A stretch of DNA of 64,000 nt from Roseiarcus sp963709185 (GCA_963709185.1 CAVPVQ010000022.1:682001-746000); one strand, 5' to 3'. Counted from the first letter of the stretch, positions 1 through 9,465 are shown. Translations and numbers: made by a program. The notes: generated from the letters alone by a model not told the origin.

Positions 1-1232
1 AGCACCCGCTGTCGCGGCTCGGGCCGGGGCTTATAACCGGCGTGGCCGATGACGATCCAAGCGGCATCGCCACCTATTCCCAGGCCGGCGCGCAATTCGG
101 TCTCAACATGTTGTGGACGATGCCGCTAGCTTTCCCTTTGATGGCGGGTATCCAATCCATTTGCGCGCGCATCGGTCGGGTCACCGGGAAAGGACTTGCC
201 GCCAACATCAAGGCCGCCTTCCCGCCAGTCGTGCTTCAGGGCGTCGTGCTGCTGTTGCTTGTCGCCAACACCCTCAATATCGCCGCCGACGTCGCCGCGA
301 TGGGAGAGGTCGGGGAACTGGTCAGCGGCGTCGATCGTCATCTCATGACGGTGATCTTCGTATTCGGGTCGTTGTTGCTGCAGGTCCTTGTCCCCTACCA
401 CCGCTACGTTTTCTTCCTGAAATGGTTGACCCTCTCTCTGCTCGCCTACGCCGCGGTTCTGTTCACGGTCCACGTTCCCTGGAGTCAAGTGGCGCTTCTT
501 ACGATCTGGCCGAAATTCGCGCTCAATTCCGCCGCCGCTACGGTCGTTGTGGGGGTCTTTGGCACCACGATCAGTCCTTATCTCTTCTTCTGGCAGGCGT
601 CGGAGGAGATCGAGGAAATGCGAGGCGCCGCGCCGCTTGTCCGGGATCCTGGCGCTGCGGCAAAGGAGTTGCGCCGCATCCGATGGGATACCTGGAGCGG
701 GATGCTTTACTCCGACGTCACCGCCTTCTTCATTATCCTGGCGACCGCCGTGACCCTCAATGTGGCCGGGATCACGGACATCAATACGGCCGCGCAGGCG
801 GCGAGCGCGTTGCGGCCATTGGCCGGCGATTTCGCGTATATGCTGTTCGCGCTTGGAATTCTCGGCGTCGGTCTGATCGGCGTGCCGGTGCTCGCGGGCT
901 CCGGCGCCTATGCCCTTTGCGAGGCCATGGGCTGGAAGTGGGGTCTTGAGCGCAAGGCGACGGACGCGCGCGGTTTCTACGGCGTCATCGCCGTCAGCGT
1001 GCTCGCCGGACTTGTCATCCAATATTCGCCGATCAGTCCGATGAAGGCCCTGTTCTGGAGCGCGGTGATCAACGGCGTCGTCGCGGTGCCGCTGATGGCT
1101 GTGATCATTCTGCTGGCCTCCAAGAAGTCGGTCATGGGAGCATTCCCGGCGACGCGATCGCTGATCATCCTCGGATGGATTGCGACGGCGGTGATGGGCG
1201 CGGCGGCCGTTGGTATGTTCATTCCCGGTTAG
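1..1232 (+). CDS. NRAMP-family divalent metal transporter (5' end outside window)
   Basis: Inner-membrane proton-coupled importer of Mn2+/Fe2+-type metals. The reading frame is open from the first base: codons before the GTG at 42 already read GPGLITGVADDDPSGIA, the conserved first-helix signature of the family (normally DPGN; DPSG here), so the true start lies upstream of the window and 42 is not the start. About ten hydrophobic segments follow to the stop at 1230-1232. The metal specificity cannot be told from this. It stands at the edge of a low-oxygen gene island, where iron and manganese supply would be relevant, but no regulatory site for it is in view. Confidence 0.88.
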   Translation, partial: HPLSRLGPGLITGVADDDPSGIATYSQAGAQFGLNMLWTMPLAFPLMAGIQSICARIGRVTGKGLAANIKAAFPPVVLQGVVLLLLVANTLNIAADVAAMGEVGELVSGVDRHLMTVIFVFGSLLLQVLVPYHRYVFFLKWLTLSLLAYAAVLFTVHVPWSQVALLTIWPKFALNSAAATVVVGVFGTTISPYLFFWQASEEIEEMRGAAPLVRDPGAAAKELRRIRWDTWSGMLYSDVTAFFIILATAVTLNVAGITDINTAAQAASALRPLAGDFAYMLFALGILGVGLIGVPVLAGSGAYALCEAMGWKWGLERKATDARGFYGVIAVSVLAGLVIQYSPISPMKALFWSAVINGVVAVPLMAVIILLASKKSVMGAFPATRSLIILGWIATAVMGAAAVGMFIPG

Positions 1233-1495
1233 GCCTTGGGGCGGCAAGCGGTTCGACGCCGCGGCCGAGCACGGTCGACATGATCGGACGGATATCGGCG
1301 CCGGTTTCCAAAGCCGACGAGCGAATTCCGCATGACTGTCCGCATCTCCCGCCGAAAGCAGCGCAGTCCGACGGCAGGGCGCCCCTCGTCGCCGCGGTCA
1401 GGGCGAGTTGGCGTCCTGGCTCCGCTCCGCCGGCGCCAACTCTGAAATGCGCTATTTGCGATGTCGCGATACTTGCCCCAAATCGCAATCCGTAT

Positions 1496-1509
1496 TTGAT
1501 CCCGGTCAA
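1496..1509. promoter_or_regulatory. FixK/FNR box upstream of the lipoyl-like gene
   Basis: TTGAT-CCCG-GTCAA matches the TTGA[T/C]-N4-[A/G]TCAA half-site pattern of FixK/FNR regulators. It ends 52 bp before the ATG at 1562, a distance suited to activation. Otherwise the 1233-1561 intergenic stretch shows no gene. Confidence 0.6.
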
Positions 1510-1561
1510 TGTCTGCCTGGGCTGGGCGTCGTTGAATGATTCGAGCTTCCTCTGGGAGGAC

Positions 1562-1807
1562 ATGATGAAGGATATCAAGGTCGATGAAACGCTCTGGGCG
1601 TCGAGCATCATGCCGGAGGGAACCGTCGAGCGATGGTTCATCGCTGACGGAGCGGCTGTCGCCGCCGGCGATCGGATCGCCGAAGTGCGCATTGAAGACG
1701 CCTTGCATGACATAACCGCGCCAGCCGGCGGTCGCCTGACGATCGTCTCGGCCGCGAACACCGTCGTCGAGCCTGGTTCTCTGCTGGCGCGATTGGCTAC
1801 AGACTAG
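1562..1807 (+). CDS. Biotin/lipoyl-like domain protein lacking the attachment lysine
   Basis: An 81-residue protein that is a single lipoyl/biotinyl-type domain. The EGTVERWFIADGAAVAAGDR turn and the APAGGRL segment are typical of the half-barrel fold. At the hairpin where lipoyl domains carry the modified lysine (usual pattern D-K-A) it reads E45-D46-A47, so the lysine is absent and covalent cofactor attachment is unlikely. The start is ATG 1562 with GGGAGGA just upstream; the frame is open far 5' but without family similarity. A FixK/FNR-type box lies upstream. Its role is unknown; it may be a structural or protein-binding relative of lipoyl domains. Confidence 0.7.
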   Translation: MMKDIKVDETLWASSIMPEGTVERWFIADGAAVAAGDRIAEVRIEDALHDITAPAGGRLTIVSAANTVVEPGSLLARLATD

Positions 1808-2080
1808 ATGTCGTCCGGCGCCTTATGGCGCCTGAAACGCTTGAGCGATCTTGAGCCGCTTTCCTGAGGCGGAAGGCGCATGCGCAAATTTTCGAGCGAG
1901 CAGCCGCCAGCGCCGCGCCCAAGGAATCATGCGCGCGGCGAAGCGACGACCTCCGAGCCAATCGTTGCCTTGCTTATCGCCGGGCCCCACGCCCGATCGG
2001 TCGATTCCAATCGGCATCCGCCCGCCAAAGGCGGCGCCGGACTCGATATGTCCCTGGCGACCTTTGGTTGGATGGACTCG

Positions 2081-2094
2081 TTGACGCAGGTCAA
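2081..2094. promoter_or_regulatory. FixK/FNR box upstream of a universal stress protein gene
   Basis: TTGAC-GCAG-GTCAA is a perfect palindromic match to the FixK/FNR pattern, ending 86 bp before the GTG start at 2181. The rest of the 1808-2180 stretch shows no convincing gene. Confidence 0.65.
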
Positions 2095-2180
2095 AGCGCG
2101 GGCGACGCCTTCTGGTTATGCATTCAAAATTGGCCTTCAAATCGACTTCGTGGTCGATCCCATCCGCCCAGAGACAGATC

Positions 2181-3005
2181 GTGACTTACAAAACCCTGAT
2201 GGTGTGTCTGCAGCTCGAGCGTTCGAACACCGCGCTGCTCAATATCGTGGGCAGCATCGCCGAGCGGTTTCGGGCCAGCGTTATCGGCGTCGCAGCGTGT
2301 CAACCGATGCGGTCCCTGTATGGCGATCGCTATGTCTCCGCGGAACTCATCGAACAAGAGCGCGACGAAATCAAAAAGAATATCAAAGCCGCTGAATTGG
2401 AATTTCGAACCACGCTTCAGGCTCGTGCGCACGACATTCGGTTTCGTTCGATGATGGCGCTGGATCCGCTGAGCGACTACGTGGCGAATGAAGCGCGTAG
2501 CGCGGATCTGGTGGTCATGAACATGAATCGGGACTCATTGTTCGACCAACGCGACGTCAATGTTGGCGACCTCATCATGCGCGTCGGACGCCCGGTTCTC
2601 ATTGCGCCACCGGCCTCGGATGCGCTTGATCTCGATCGCGTGGTCGTCGGGTGGAAGGATGCGCGGGAGGCGCGCCGCGCCGTCGTCGACGCTCTTCCAT
2701 TTCTGAAAGAGGCCGCTCGCGTCTCAATTGTCGAAATCGTCGACGAGAGCAATATGGTCGAAGCTCGCCAACGTCTTGAAGATGTTGTCGCGTGGCTCAG
2801 GCGCCACGGCGTGGCGGCGGAATCCTTCGCAATGCCCGCGACGGGCGAAGACGCGACCCAATTGAATGCGGTGGCGGCGGAACAGCAAGCCGATCTCATC
2901 GTCGCAGGAGCCTATGGTCACAGTCGCCTGCGCGAATGGGCCTTCGGCGGTGTGACGCGAGACATTCTGCTGCATGCGGACAGGTGCTCGCTGGTGTCGC
3001 ACTGA
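2181..3005 (+). CDS. Universal stress protein, tandem-domain UspA family
   Basis: A 274-residue cytoplasmic protein with two Usp-like halves. The second half ends with GAYGHSRLREWAFGG, the G-x2-G-x9-G(S/T)-type nucleotide-binding loop of ATP-binding Usp proteins. The start is taken as GTG 2181 (MTYKTLMVCL), because Usp proteins begin with a first beta strand exactly there; an upstream in-frame ATG at 2118 would add an atypical leader. It lies alone, downstream of a FixK/FNR box, and is one of four Usp genes in the left half of the window. Expected role: survival in energy-starved or oxygen-limited cells; ligand and target unknown. Confidence 0.85.
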   Translation: MTYKTLMVCLQLERSNTALLNIVGSIAERFRASVIGVAACQPMRSLYGDRYVSAELIEQERDEIKKNIKAAELEFRTTLQARAHDIRFRSMMALDPLSDYVANEARSADLVVMNMNRDSLFDQRDVNVGDLIMRVGRPVLIAPPASDALDLDRVVVGWKDAREARRAVVDALPFLKEAARVSIVEIVDESNMVEARQRLEDVVAWLRRHGVAAESFAMPATGEDATQLNAVAAEQQADLIVAGAYGHSRLREWAFGGVTRDILLHADRCSLVSH

Positions 3006-3254
3006 TGGCGAACCCGGGGGTAGGCGCCCATTGGCGCCGGCGTCCATTAATTGTCAATCGAGGCGGTCGGCTGTCGATGGGATGGTGCTTGTGCGACCGG
3101 AGCGGTGTGTCGCGATGAAAACAATTGCCGCGCTTTCCGCGATTCGCGACACAGCGAGCCGACGCCCTGATGCCGAGGGACCGGAGTTGCCCAGTTCTTT
3201 GCAAAACCGTCATTCCAACTCCGCGCTGACCGCCAACCGGCGGATGTCGCGCTT

Positions 3255-4914
3255 ATGACGTCGAGGGCCAACCCGGATCTCTCCGAGACGTCGGCGGGAT
3301 CGACCCCCTCGCGATGGGGCGCTTTTGGTCATCCAGTGTTCACGGTCTTGTGGACCGCCAGCATATTTTCGCTGATCGGCATCGCGATGAACGACGCCGC
3401 TTCCGGTTGGCTGATGACGACCCTCGACGCCGACCCCGCGGCTGTGTCGATGGTGCAAGTAGCGGCCAGCCTGCCGATGTTCCTGTTCACATTTCCGGCC
3501 GGAGTGCTCGCGGACGTCCTCGACCCGCGACGGTTCCTTATCGCCGCCGAAATCGTCATCTTGGTCCTGATCGCAATCTTCGCGACGGCAGTCAGCCTGG
3601 GTCTTGCGACGCCGGGTCTGTTGTTGCTCACGACTTGCCTGTTGAGTACCGGCTTGGTCACTGGCTGCTCCGGCATGGTTGTCGATCACGCCGCGCCTTG
3701 TGCCGCGGCAAGATCTGGATGGAGCCATCGCCGCCAATAACGTCGGTTACAACGTCAGCCGCGCGGTGGGACCCCCCCTCGGCGGCTTTGCGATCGCAGG
3801 ATTGGGAATCGCCGCCCCATTCTGGATTTTTTGCGCCTGCAACGTCGGAACGATCGCGGCCTTGTTGTGGTGGCGCCAGCCGCGGAAAAACGCGGAGAGC
3901 CTGCCAGCGGAGCGGTTTTTCAGCGCCGTACCGTACGGGCCTTCGCCACGCGGTGAACAACCGGCCCTTCGGCGCGACACTGATGCGATCGCTGGCGTTC
4001 TTCCCGTTCGCCAGCGCGTATTGGGCGTTGCTTCCTCTCGTGGCGCACAGCCAGATGGCGCAAGGACCGGCGCTGTATGGGACGCTGCTGGGCGCGATAA
4101 GCGCCGGCGCAATCGGTGGCTCGTTTGCACTGGGTTGGCTGAAGGTCAAATTGGGCGTCGATCGCGTCGTCGCATTCGGATCGCTTGGCACGGCGGCGAC
4201 GCTCGTCCTGTTTGGCCTTGCGCGCGACCCTGCGATCGCCGTTAGCGTCAGCTTTGTCGCTGGCGCCTTCTGGATTGTCGTCATGGCGAATCTCTACGTA
4301 TCCGCTCAGGACGCGTTGCCTGACTGGGTGCGCGCGCGGGGACTCGCGATATTCCTCACGGTGATCTTCGGAGCGATGACTGTTGGCAGCGCCGCCTGGG
4401 GACAAATTGGCGAAACGGCAGGCTTGCACATGGCGTATTTCGCGGCGGCTGCAGGCGTACTCGTCGCGATCCCCCTGACCTGGCGTTGGAAACTTCAGGC
4501 TGGCCTTGAGATTGACCTTTCCCCCTCGATGCATTGGCCAACGCCAAGGGTCGCCGAGAATGTCGAGAGAGACAGGGGACCGGTGCTGGTGATTGTCGAG
4601 TACCGTGTTGCGTCGGGGGGAACGCGGCGCTCCTCCAGGCCCTCCAGGAGGTCAGACACGAGCGCCAACGCGACGGCGGGTTTGCCTGGAGCGTGTTTGA
4701 AGATGCATCCGACAGGGGACGCATCCTGGAGACGTTCCACGTCGCGTCCTGGCTTGAACTCCTGCATTTGCGGGAACGGGTGACCAACGCCGATCGTCTT
4801 CTCGAGGATAAGATTCATCAATTTCTTGCGGAACCACCGAAGATCACCCTTCTGGTCGCACCCGAACACCGACACTGGCTGCAGCAGGCGTTCAAACATC
4901 ATCGCGAGGCCTGA
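3255..4914 (+). pseudogene. MFS transporter of the MFS_3 (enterobactin-exporter-like) family, broken by three frameshifts
   Basis: Protein similarity to a 12-helix MFS permease runs continuously across the interval but changes frame three times. The N-terminal helices (from ATG 3255) lie in one frame to about 3680. The VPRQDLDGAIAAN segment follows in a second frame to about 3930. Helices from RPFGATLMRSLAFF are in a third frame to about 4610. The soluble C-terminal domain (ending at the TGA 4912-4914) returns to the second frame. The last shift falls in a run of six G. The changes amount to two apparent one-base insertions and one deletion, so this is either a decayed gene or assembly error. 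If intact it would be a small-molecule exporter cotranscribed with the next gene, 3 bp away. Confidence 0.75.
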
Positions 4915-4917
4915 TTC

Positions 4918-5502
4918 ATGCGCATTCTGGTGCTGTTCGCCCACCCCGTGGAAACCAGCTTCGTCGCCGCGCTGCACGCGCAAATCGTCGAAACGCTGAG
5001 TGCTCACGGGCACGACGTCGACGATCTCGACCTTTACGCCGAGAAGTTCGATCCTGTCCTTTCGCGCCAGACCCTCATCGACTATCTCAATACGGCAGCC
5101 AATATCGCCGAGGTCGGCGCGTATGTCGAACGACTGCGCGCCGCCGAGGCCGTCGTTCTCGTGTTCCCCGTGTGGTACGACGGCCCGCCGGCGATCCTGA
5201 AGGGCTTCTTCGAACGCGTCATGCTGCCGGGCGTCAGCTTCAGGCTCGAAGCGGACGGCCGTTTTTCGCCCCTTCTTCTTCGTATCAAGCGGCTCGCCGC
5301 GGTTTGCGTCCATGGTTCAAGTCGCCGAGAGGCGTCGCTGATGGGCGATCCGGTGCGCCACCTTGTCAAGAACAACCTCGGCGGGGTCATCGCGCCGGAT
5401 GCGCGGTTCGACTATTTCGCCTACTACGCGATGGATTCTGCGACGCCGTCGAGCCGAGCGACGTTCCTGGAGCGTGTGGCGCGCAGCTTCGGCGGATGGT
5501 GA
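4918..5502 (+). CDS. NAD(P)H-dependent flavodoxin-fold oxidoreductase (MdaB/KefG-like)
   Basis: A 194-residue protein of the Flavodoxin_2 family of quinone or nitro-group reductases. It begins MRILVLFAHPVETSF, the nucleotide-binding first strand and loop, and has VFPVWYDGPPAILKGFFERV, the usual FMN-contacting loop (WxxxPAxLKG). Length is normal. ATG 4918 lies 3 bp after the stop of the broken MFS gene, suggesting one transcript; such pairs often handle quinones or electrophiles. Relatives also act as ancillary subunits of potassium efflux systems, but no kefB/C-like gene is adjacent. Region 5503-5702 after it shows no gene. Confidence 0.8.
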   Translation: MRILVLFAHPVETSFVAALHAQIVETLSAHGHDVDDLDLYAEKFDPVLSRQTLIDYLNTAANIAEVGAYVERLRAAEAVVLVFPVWYDGPPAILKGFFERVMLPGVSFRLEADGRFSPLLLRIKRLAAVCVHGSSRREASLMGDPVRHLVKNNLGGVIAPDARFDYFAYYAMDSATPSSRATFLERVARSFGGW

Positions 5503-5702
5503 ACGGCGCGGCGCTCGTATGGAAGATATTGAATGGTCGCCAGCAATCTGCGCGCGCCGGCGTTTCCAGGGATCGGCAGAATTGACTGGCGCGTTGCTTG
5601 CTGCTGAGACGACGGCGAATTGAATGCGTGCGGCCTCGCCGCATTTGCGACCGCTTGACCGGGCGTCGTCCGACTTCACGACGGCCGGGCGCGCTGGGCT
5701 CC

Positions 5703-6482
5703 TTAATGTGACATCAAAATCGGCAGAGATGGCTGACGAACGAGATCGCGGCTAACGCCTCCGAAGAGGCCCTCCATCAACCGCGAATGGCCATAGGCTC
5801 CCGCCACAATGAGGTCCGCTTCCTGCGTTTCGAGACAGGCGAAGAGCGCATCGATCGCCGAAATCTCTCCTGTATCTGGCCAACTGTCCGTTTCTGCTTC
5901 AACTCCATGTTCCCGCAAGTGGTTGACCAGCAGGCCCGGCTCGTTGCCGTAGACGTCGGATTCCGGGGCAAAGGTAAAGGCCGTCACCTTCTTGGCTCTG
6001 GCGAGCAGCGGCATTGCGTCATGGACCGCGCGCGTCGCCTCTCGGCTGGACTTCCATGCAATAACGATGTTGTCCATCGCGCCGCGCCGCTTCCAGCCAT
6101 CGGGCAGCAGCAGGACCGGCACGCCGGCGGTAAGGAGCACGTCCTCCGGAATCCCGCCAATGATGAGGCCCTTCGCCTCGAACTCCGGCTGGGGCGCGAT
6201 AATAAGATCGGCGTAATGAGCATAATGATGTCGCCCGCCGTTTGTCGATCGATGCGCCCCGCGATAGGCGCCTTTGATCCCGGCTCGTGTGATTGACTCT
6301 TCAAACAGACCCTGAAGACCAACAGCGCGCTCGCGCCATTCTCCCTCGAACGCCGCATCGGAACAGGCATCGACGCCGATAAGCCGCGCGCCATGCGACA
6401 CAGCGAGGTCCACTGCAAGCCTCAACCGATTGTCCGAATCGGGGTGAGGATCGAGATAGACGAGTATCTCTTTGTATGCCAT
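5703..6482 (-). CDS. Universal stress protein, tandem-domain UspA family
   Basis: A 259-residue Usp protein. The C-terminal half carries GAYGHSRLMEGLFGG, the ATP-binding loop, and the N-terminal half is a degenerate Usp repeat. The start ATG at 6482 (MAYKEILVYLDPHPDS) fits the family's first strand; upstream in-frame residues do not. A FixK/FNR-type box lies 67 bp upstream of the start. The gene runs in the same direction as the next Usp and BON genes but is separated from them by about 245 bp that contain its own box, so it is probably its own unit. Target unknown. Confidence 0.85.
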   Translation of the reverse strand: MAYKEILVYLDPHPDSDNRLRLAVDLAVSHGARLIGVDACSDAAFEGEWRERAVGLQGLFEESITRAGIKGAYRGAHRSTNGGRHHYAHYADLIIAPQPEFEAKGLIIGGIPEDVLLTAGVPVLLLPDGWKRRGAMDNIVIAWKSSREATRAVHDAMPLLARAKKVTAFTFAPESDVYGNEPGLLVNHLREHGVEAETDSWPDTGEISAIDALFACLETQEADLIVAGAYGHSRLMEGLFGGVSRDLVRQPSLPILMSH

Positions 6483-6548
6483 GACGCCCTCGAAGGTGGA
6501 TGAACGGATTTCTATCAAGCACCTTGCCAGCAGGGCTGTTCGCGCGCG

Positions 6549-6562
6549 TTGATCCACGTCAA
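6549..6562. promoter_or_regulatory. FixK/FNR box upstream of the 5703-6482 Usp gene
   Basis: TTGAT-CCAC-GTCAA matches the FixK/FNR consensus and lies about 67 bp upstream of the ATG at 6482 on the minus strand. The surrounding 6563-6728 stretch has no gene. Confidence 0.6.
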
Positions 6563-6728
6563 ATTGGCCCCCGGGCGTCGCCGCGCTTCTCGTCGCTGGC
6601 GCGGGGATCTTCCAGGACGACGGCCGATTGGTGAGCGCTCTTTCAGCGTCCAGAAGAAATCCGCCGAAGTTGATGATCCACTGCCTTCGCGCTGTTGTCA
6701 CTCCCTCCGATGCAGCAAGACGAAAGTC

Positions 6729-7166
6729 TCATCGGTAGACGAGGACCGGAATGGCGGAGTGCGTCAGCACTTTCAAGGTTACGCTTCCGAGAAGGACAGC
6801 CGCGAAGCCGCGTCTTCCATGCGAGGCCATTGCGATCAGATCGCAGCCTCTCTCGGCCGCGGTGTCGATAATGGCCTGGTAAGGGTGAGCGCTTTCCAAC
6901 TCTATGAATTCGCAAGGCACATGCAGCGCCTTGGCCTTCGCTTCCGCTTCGGCGAGACAGCGCACGGCGTGCTCCTTCGCGCGCCGCTGATAGTCGGCGC
7001 ACTTATCTTCCAGTTGATCGACATGGCCGGGGAACAGATGAAGCGGTTCAATGACTGTCAGAATAGTGGCCTTGGCTCTCGCATCCCTCGCGAAAGACAG
7101 CCCCTTTTCAAGGGCGGCGGTCGACAAGGATGAGCCGTCGGTTGGAATCAGAATATGGTTGTACAT
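6729..7166 (-). CDS. Universal stress protein, single-domain UspA family
   Basis: A compact 145-residue Usp protein. It begins MYNHILIPTDGSSLS (ATP-contacting first-strand Asp) and ends with MASHGRRGFAAVLLGSVT, a canonical G-x2-G-x9-G-S nucleotide-binding loop, so ATP binding is likely. ATG 7166 is preferred to an upstream in-frame start because it matches family N-termini. It lies 74 bp downstream of the BON-domain gene on the same strand and probably shares its promoter and its FixK/FNR box at 7989-8002. Confidence 0.88.
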   Translation of the reverse strand: MYNHILIPTDGSSLSTAALEKGLSFARDARAKATILTVIEPLHLFPGHVDQLEDKCADYQRRAKEHAVRCLAEAEAKAKALHVPCEFIELESAHPYQAIIDTAAERGCDLIAMASHGRRGFAAVLLGSVTLKVLTHSAIPVLVYR

Positions 7167-7240
7167 CGGAATCCCCAGATCTCCGTGGTCCATTGTCGTT
7201 CCGCCGGCCGACCATCGGTTGGCCGGCGGATCGCTCCGGG

Positions 7241-7891
7241 TCAGACTATGACGATCTCGTTCACCAGGTCGGTGACGCCTGGCGCGGCCCAGGCGGTCGC
7301 CGCCGCCACTTGTCGTTCGTGCCAGGAGCGGACCGTCCCGGAAAGCCTGACCTTCCCGCCGTCAGCGCTCACGTTGATGGTCTTCGGGTCGAAAAACCAG
7401 GAACGATGCAAGGCATGCATGATGTCGTCGCTGATATTGGACGTGTTGACCCTTGGCTTGATGGTGATCTGATTGGAGGCGCCGACGACGCCATACAGCC
7501 CGCGAACATCCTGCTCGGCGGCTTGTCTCTGATATTGCCAATCGACTTGTCCGGTCAGCGTGATGCGGCCTTTCTCAACCTTCACCTTGACCGCTTCGTT
7601 GGGAACAGACACGTCCCACGCCAGACGATCCAACGCGGCCGCCGCGATTTCTTCGTCGGTCTTTTTGGCGGCGAAGGGAAGCCGGACCTCGATCTCTTCG
7701 GCCAGGGCCTTCACGCCCTTCACTCGCCGCGCCGCCCTCTCGGCCGCCAGTTTCTCGGCAAAACTTCCCACATGACCCGAGAGGGTCACGACGCCGGCGT
7801 TCGCCGCGACGCCGATATGAGCGGCCGTCACGCTGGGCTCCCATTTCAACTCCGCAAGAACGGCCTGTTGCAGTTGGTTGTCGCTGGACAT
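7241..7891 (-). CDS. Triple BON-domain protein
   Basis: A 216-residue protein made of three BON repeats (roughly residues 8-75, 78-145 and 148-215), each with the G-x-V-x-L-x-G-x-V core (VVTLSGHV, RITLTGQV, KVRLSGTV). No signal peptide is visible, so it is cytoplasmic, unlike OsmY. BON domains bind phospholipids or ligands. The ATG at 7891 has GGAGG 6-10 bp upstream. It heads a probable BON-usp operon downstream of a perfect FixK/FNR box. Its exact role is unknown; similar proteins accompany hypoxia-induced Usp genes. Confidence 0.8.
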   Translation of the reverse strand: MSSDNQLQQAVLAELKWEPSVTAAHIGVAANAGVVTLSGHVGSFAEKLAAERAARRVKGVKALAEEIEVRLPFAAKKTDEEIAAAALDRLAWDVSVPNEAVKVKVEKGRITLTGQVDWQYQRQAAEQDVRGLYGVVGASNQITIKPRVNTSNISDDIMHALHRSWFFDPKTINVSADGGKVRLSGTVRSWHERQVAAATAWAAPGVTDLVNEIVIV

Positions 7892-7988
7892 GATGCCTCC
7901 AAATGATTGTGAAGAGGTTGTTCGGCCGCACTGCGCGGCGCGTTCCAACGCCTCGAATGGTGCATGATCCTCCTGAAGGCCGTCTGCA

Positions 7989-8002
7989 TTGATACGGATC
8001 AA
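7989..8002. promoter_or_regulatory. FixK/FNR box upstream of the BON-usp operon
   Basis: TTGAT-ACGG-ATCAA is a perfect FNR/FixK palindrome 98 bp upstream of the BON gene start at 7891 on the minus strand. It shares the 7892-8433 intergenic region with a second box that faces the exporter operon. Confidence 0.7.
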
Positions 8003-8197
8003 ACGGATTGAAACGCGATGTCGACATCACCTCGCTGTTGAGCCGCTGCGCGCCCCGCTAAAGGCCCATGACGATGCCGACATGCGCTTATTGACCAACG
8101 TTCGAAGCATTTGATTGTCGATTCCGCCAATGTCGGGACGGGTCGTGGGCGTCTCCCGGCGCCTGGTCGCCACGGGCGGACCCGGTCGCGCAGTCGA

Positions 8198-8211
8198 TTG
8201 ATCGATATCAA
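8198..8211. promoter_or_regulatory. FixK/FNR box upstream of the ABC exporter operon
   Basis: TTGAT-CGAT-ATCAA is a perfect FNR/FixK palindrome. It lies about 220 bp before the annotated GTG start of the membrane-fusion gene at 8434, leaving room for a 5' leader or an earlier transcription start. No gene is supported in 7892-8433. Confidence 0.62.
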
Positions 8212-8433
8212 GCAACGCGGGGGCGCGACGCGCTATTGACAAGCATGAGCTTGAAAATGGAGGCCGATCGCACAGCGCGGTTGCGATCCGTCGAGGCATT
8301 TCCGAGCGCGACCCGATAGGCGCCCGATCGTGACCAACGACAAATCTGAGACTTTGAGTCCCCCAGCCCTTCCAGCAACATCGAAACCGGACAGGACGAA
8401 GCGCTCCCGCATGTCGAGTCTGCGCTCGTTCCC

Positions 8434-9465
8434 GTGCGCCATGCGACGCCAGCCAAGCTCGAGCACCCCTCTTCGACGCGCGGAAAATCGCGATGGAAGG
8501 TCTTGTCGTTGCTGGCGCTCATCGTCATCGGCGCTGGCGGCGGCGCCTATTGGTGGCATGCCCATCAGGGCGGCCTCCCCATTGGGTTGGCGTCGGGCAA
8601 CGGCCGGATCGAGGCGGACGAGATCGACATCGACACCAAATTCGCGGGTCGCATCGCAGAAATGCTCGCCGACGAAGGCGACATGGTCAAAGCCGGTCAA
8701 GCTGTCGCCCGCATGGACACCCAGGACCTCGCGGCCTCGCTTCGAAAGTCCGAGGCGCAAGTCCAGGAAGCGCAGCAGAGCCTTGATGAAGCGCGCGCGG
8801 GCGTCGAGCAGCAGAGGACCCAGGTCACCCTCGCGCAGCAGGAGTTCGACCGCACCAACACGTTGGTCGCGCGCGGCTTCGCCACCAACGAGCTTCTCGA
8901 CCAGCGCCGGCAAGCCCTCAATGGCGCCATTGCCGCGCTCAACGCGGCCAACGACCGCGTCGGCGAGGCCGAGCGGGCGCGCGACGCCGCCACCCACGAT
9001 GTCGAACTCTACAAGGTCAACATCGCCGACAATACGCTTGTCGCGGCGCGAGAGGGCCGCATCCAATACCGCATCGCCAATATTGGCGAGGTGCTTCCCG
9101 CGGGCGGCAGGGTCTTCGCGATGCTCGACATCGCTTACGTCTATATGGACATCTATCTTCCGACGGCGGAAGCCGGCAAGGTGAAAATCGGCGCCGAGGC
9201 CCGCATCGTGCTTGACGCGAGGCCCGATCTCGCGATTCCGGCGAAGGTTTCGTTCATCGCCACCCAAGCTCAGTTCACTCCCAAGATGGTGGAGACCAAG
9301 GACGAGCGAGACAAGCTGATGTTCCGGATACGGGTGAAAATCGATCCGGATCGATTGCGAGCGCACGCCGAGTCCGTGAGAAGCGGTCTGCCTGGCGTCG
9401 CCTATGTGCTTATCGAACCGGGTGTTGCCTGGCCGCCGCGGTTGGAAGGGGAAGCGGCGCGGTGA
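8434..9465 (+). CDS. HlyD-family membrane fusion protein of an RbbA-type exporter (YhiI-like)
   Basis: A 343-residue periplasmic adaptor anchored by one N-terminal helix (about residues 21-41). It has the lipoyl half-motif GNGRIEADEIDIDTKFAGRI, a long coiled-coil hairpin of alternating heptads (about 95-190), the second lipoyl half, and a beta-barrel region (from about 225). It would link the inner-membrane ABC parts to an outer-membrane channel. The GTG at 8434 is the first usable start in frame. Its stop overlaps the start of the following ATPase gene by 4 bp, so the two are translationally coupled. Confidence 0.85.
   Translation: MRHATPAKLEHPSSTRGKSRWKVLSLLALIVIGAGGGAYWWHAHQGGLPIGLASGNGRIEADEIDIDTKFAGRIAEMLADEGDMVKAGQAVARMDTQDLAASLRKSEAQVQEAQQSLDEARAGVEQQRTQVTLAQQEFDRTNTLVARGFATNELLDQRRQALNGAIAALNAANDRVGEAERARDAATHDVELYKVNIADNTLVAAREGRIQYRIANIGEVLPAGGRVFAMLDIAYVYMDIYLPTAEAGKVKIGAEARIVLDARPDLAIPAKVSFIATQAQFTPKMVETKDERDKLMFRIRVKIDPDRLRAHAESVRSGLPGVAYVLIEPGVAWPPRLEGEAAR

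Noticed and set aside
1880..2395. Plus-strand open frame of 171 codons overlapping the first Usp gene
   Set aside because: Wrong frame relative to the conserved Usp protein, covers a perfect FixK/FNR box, no similarity seen.
3023..3038. Inverted repeat GGCGCC-CATT-GGCGCC after the first Usp gene
   Set aside because: No T-run follows and arms are short; not enough to call a terminator.
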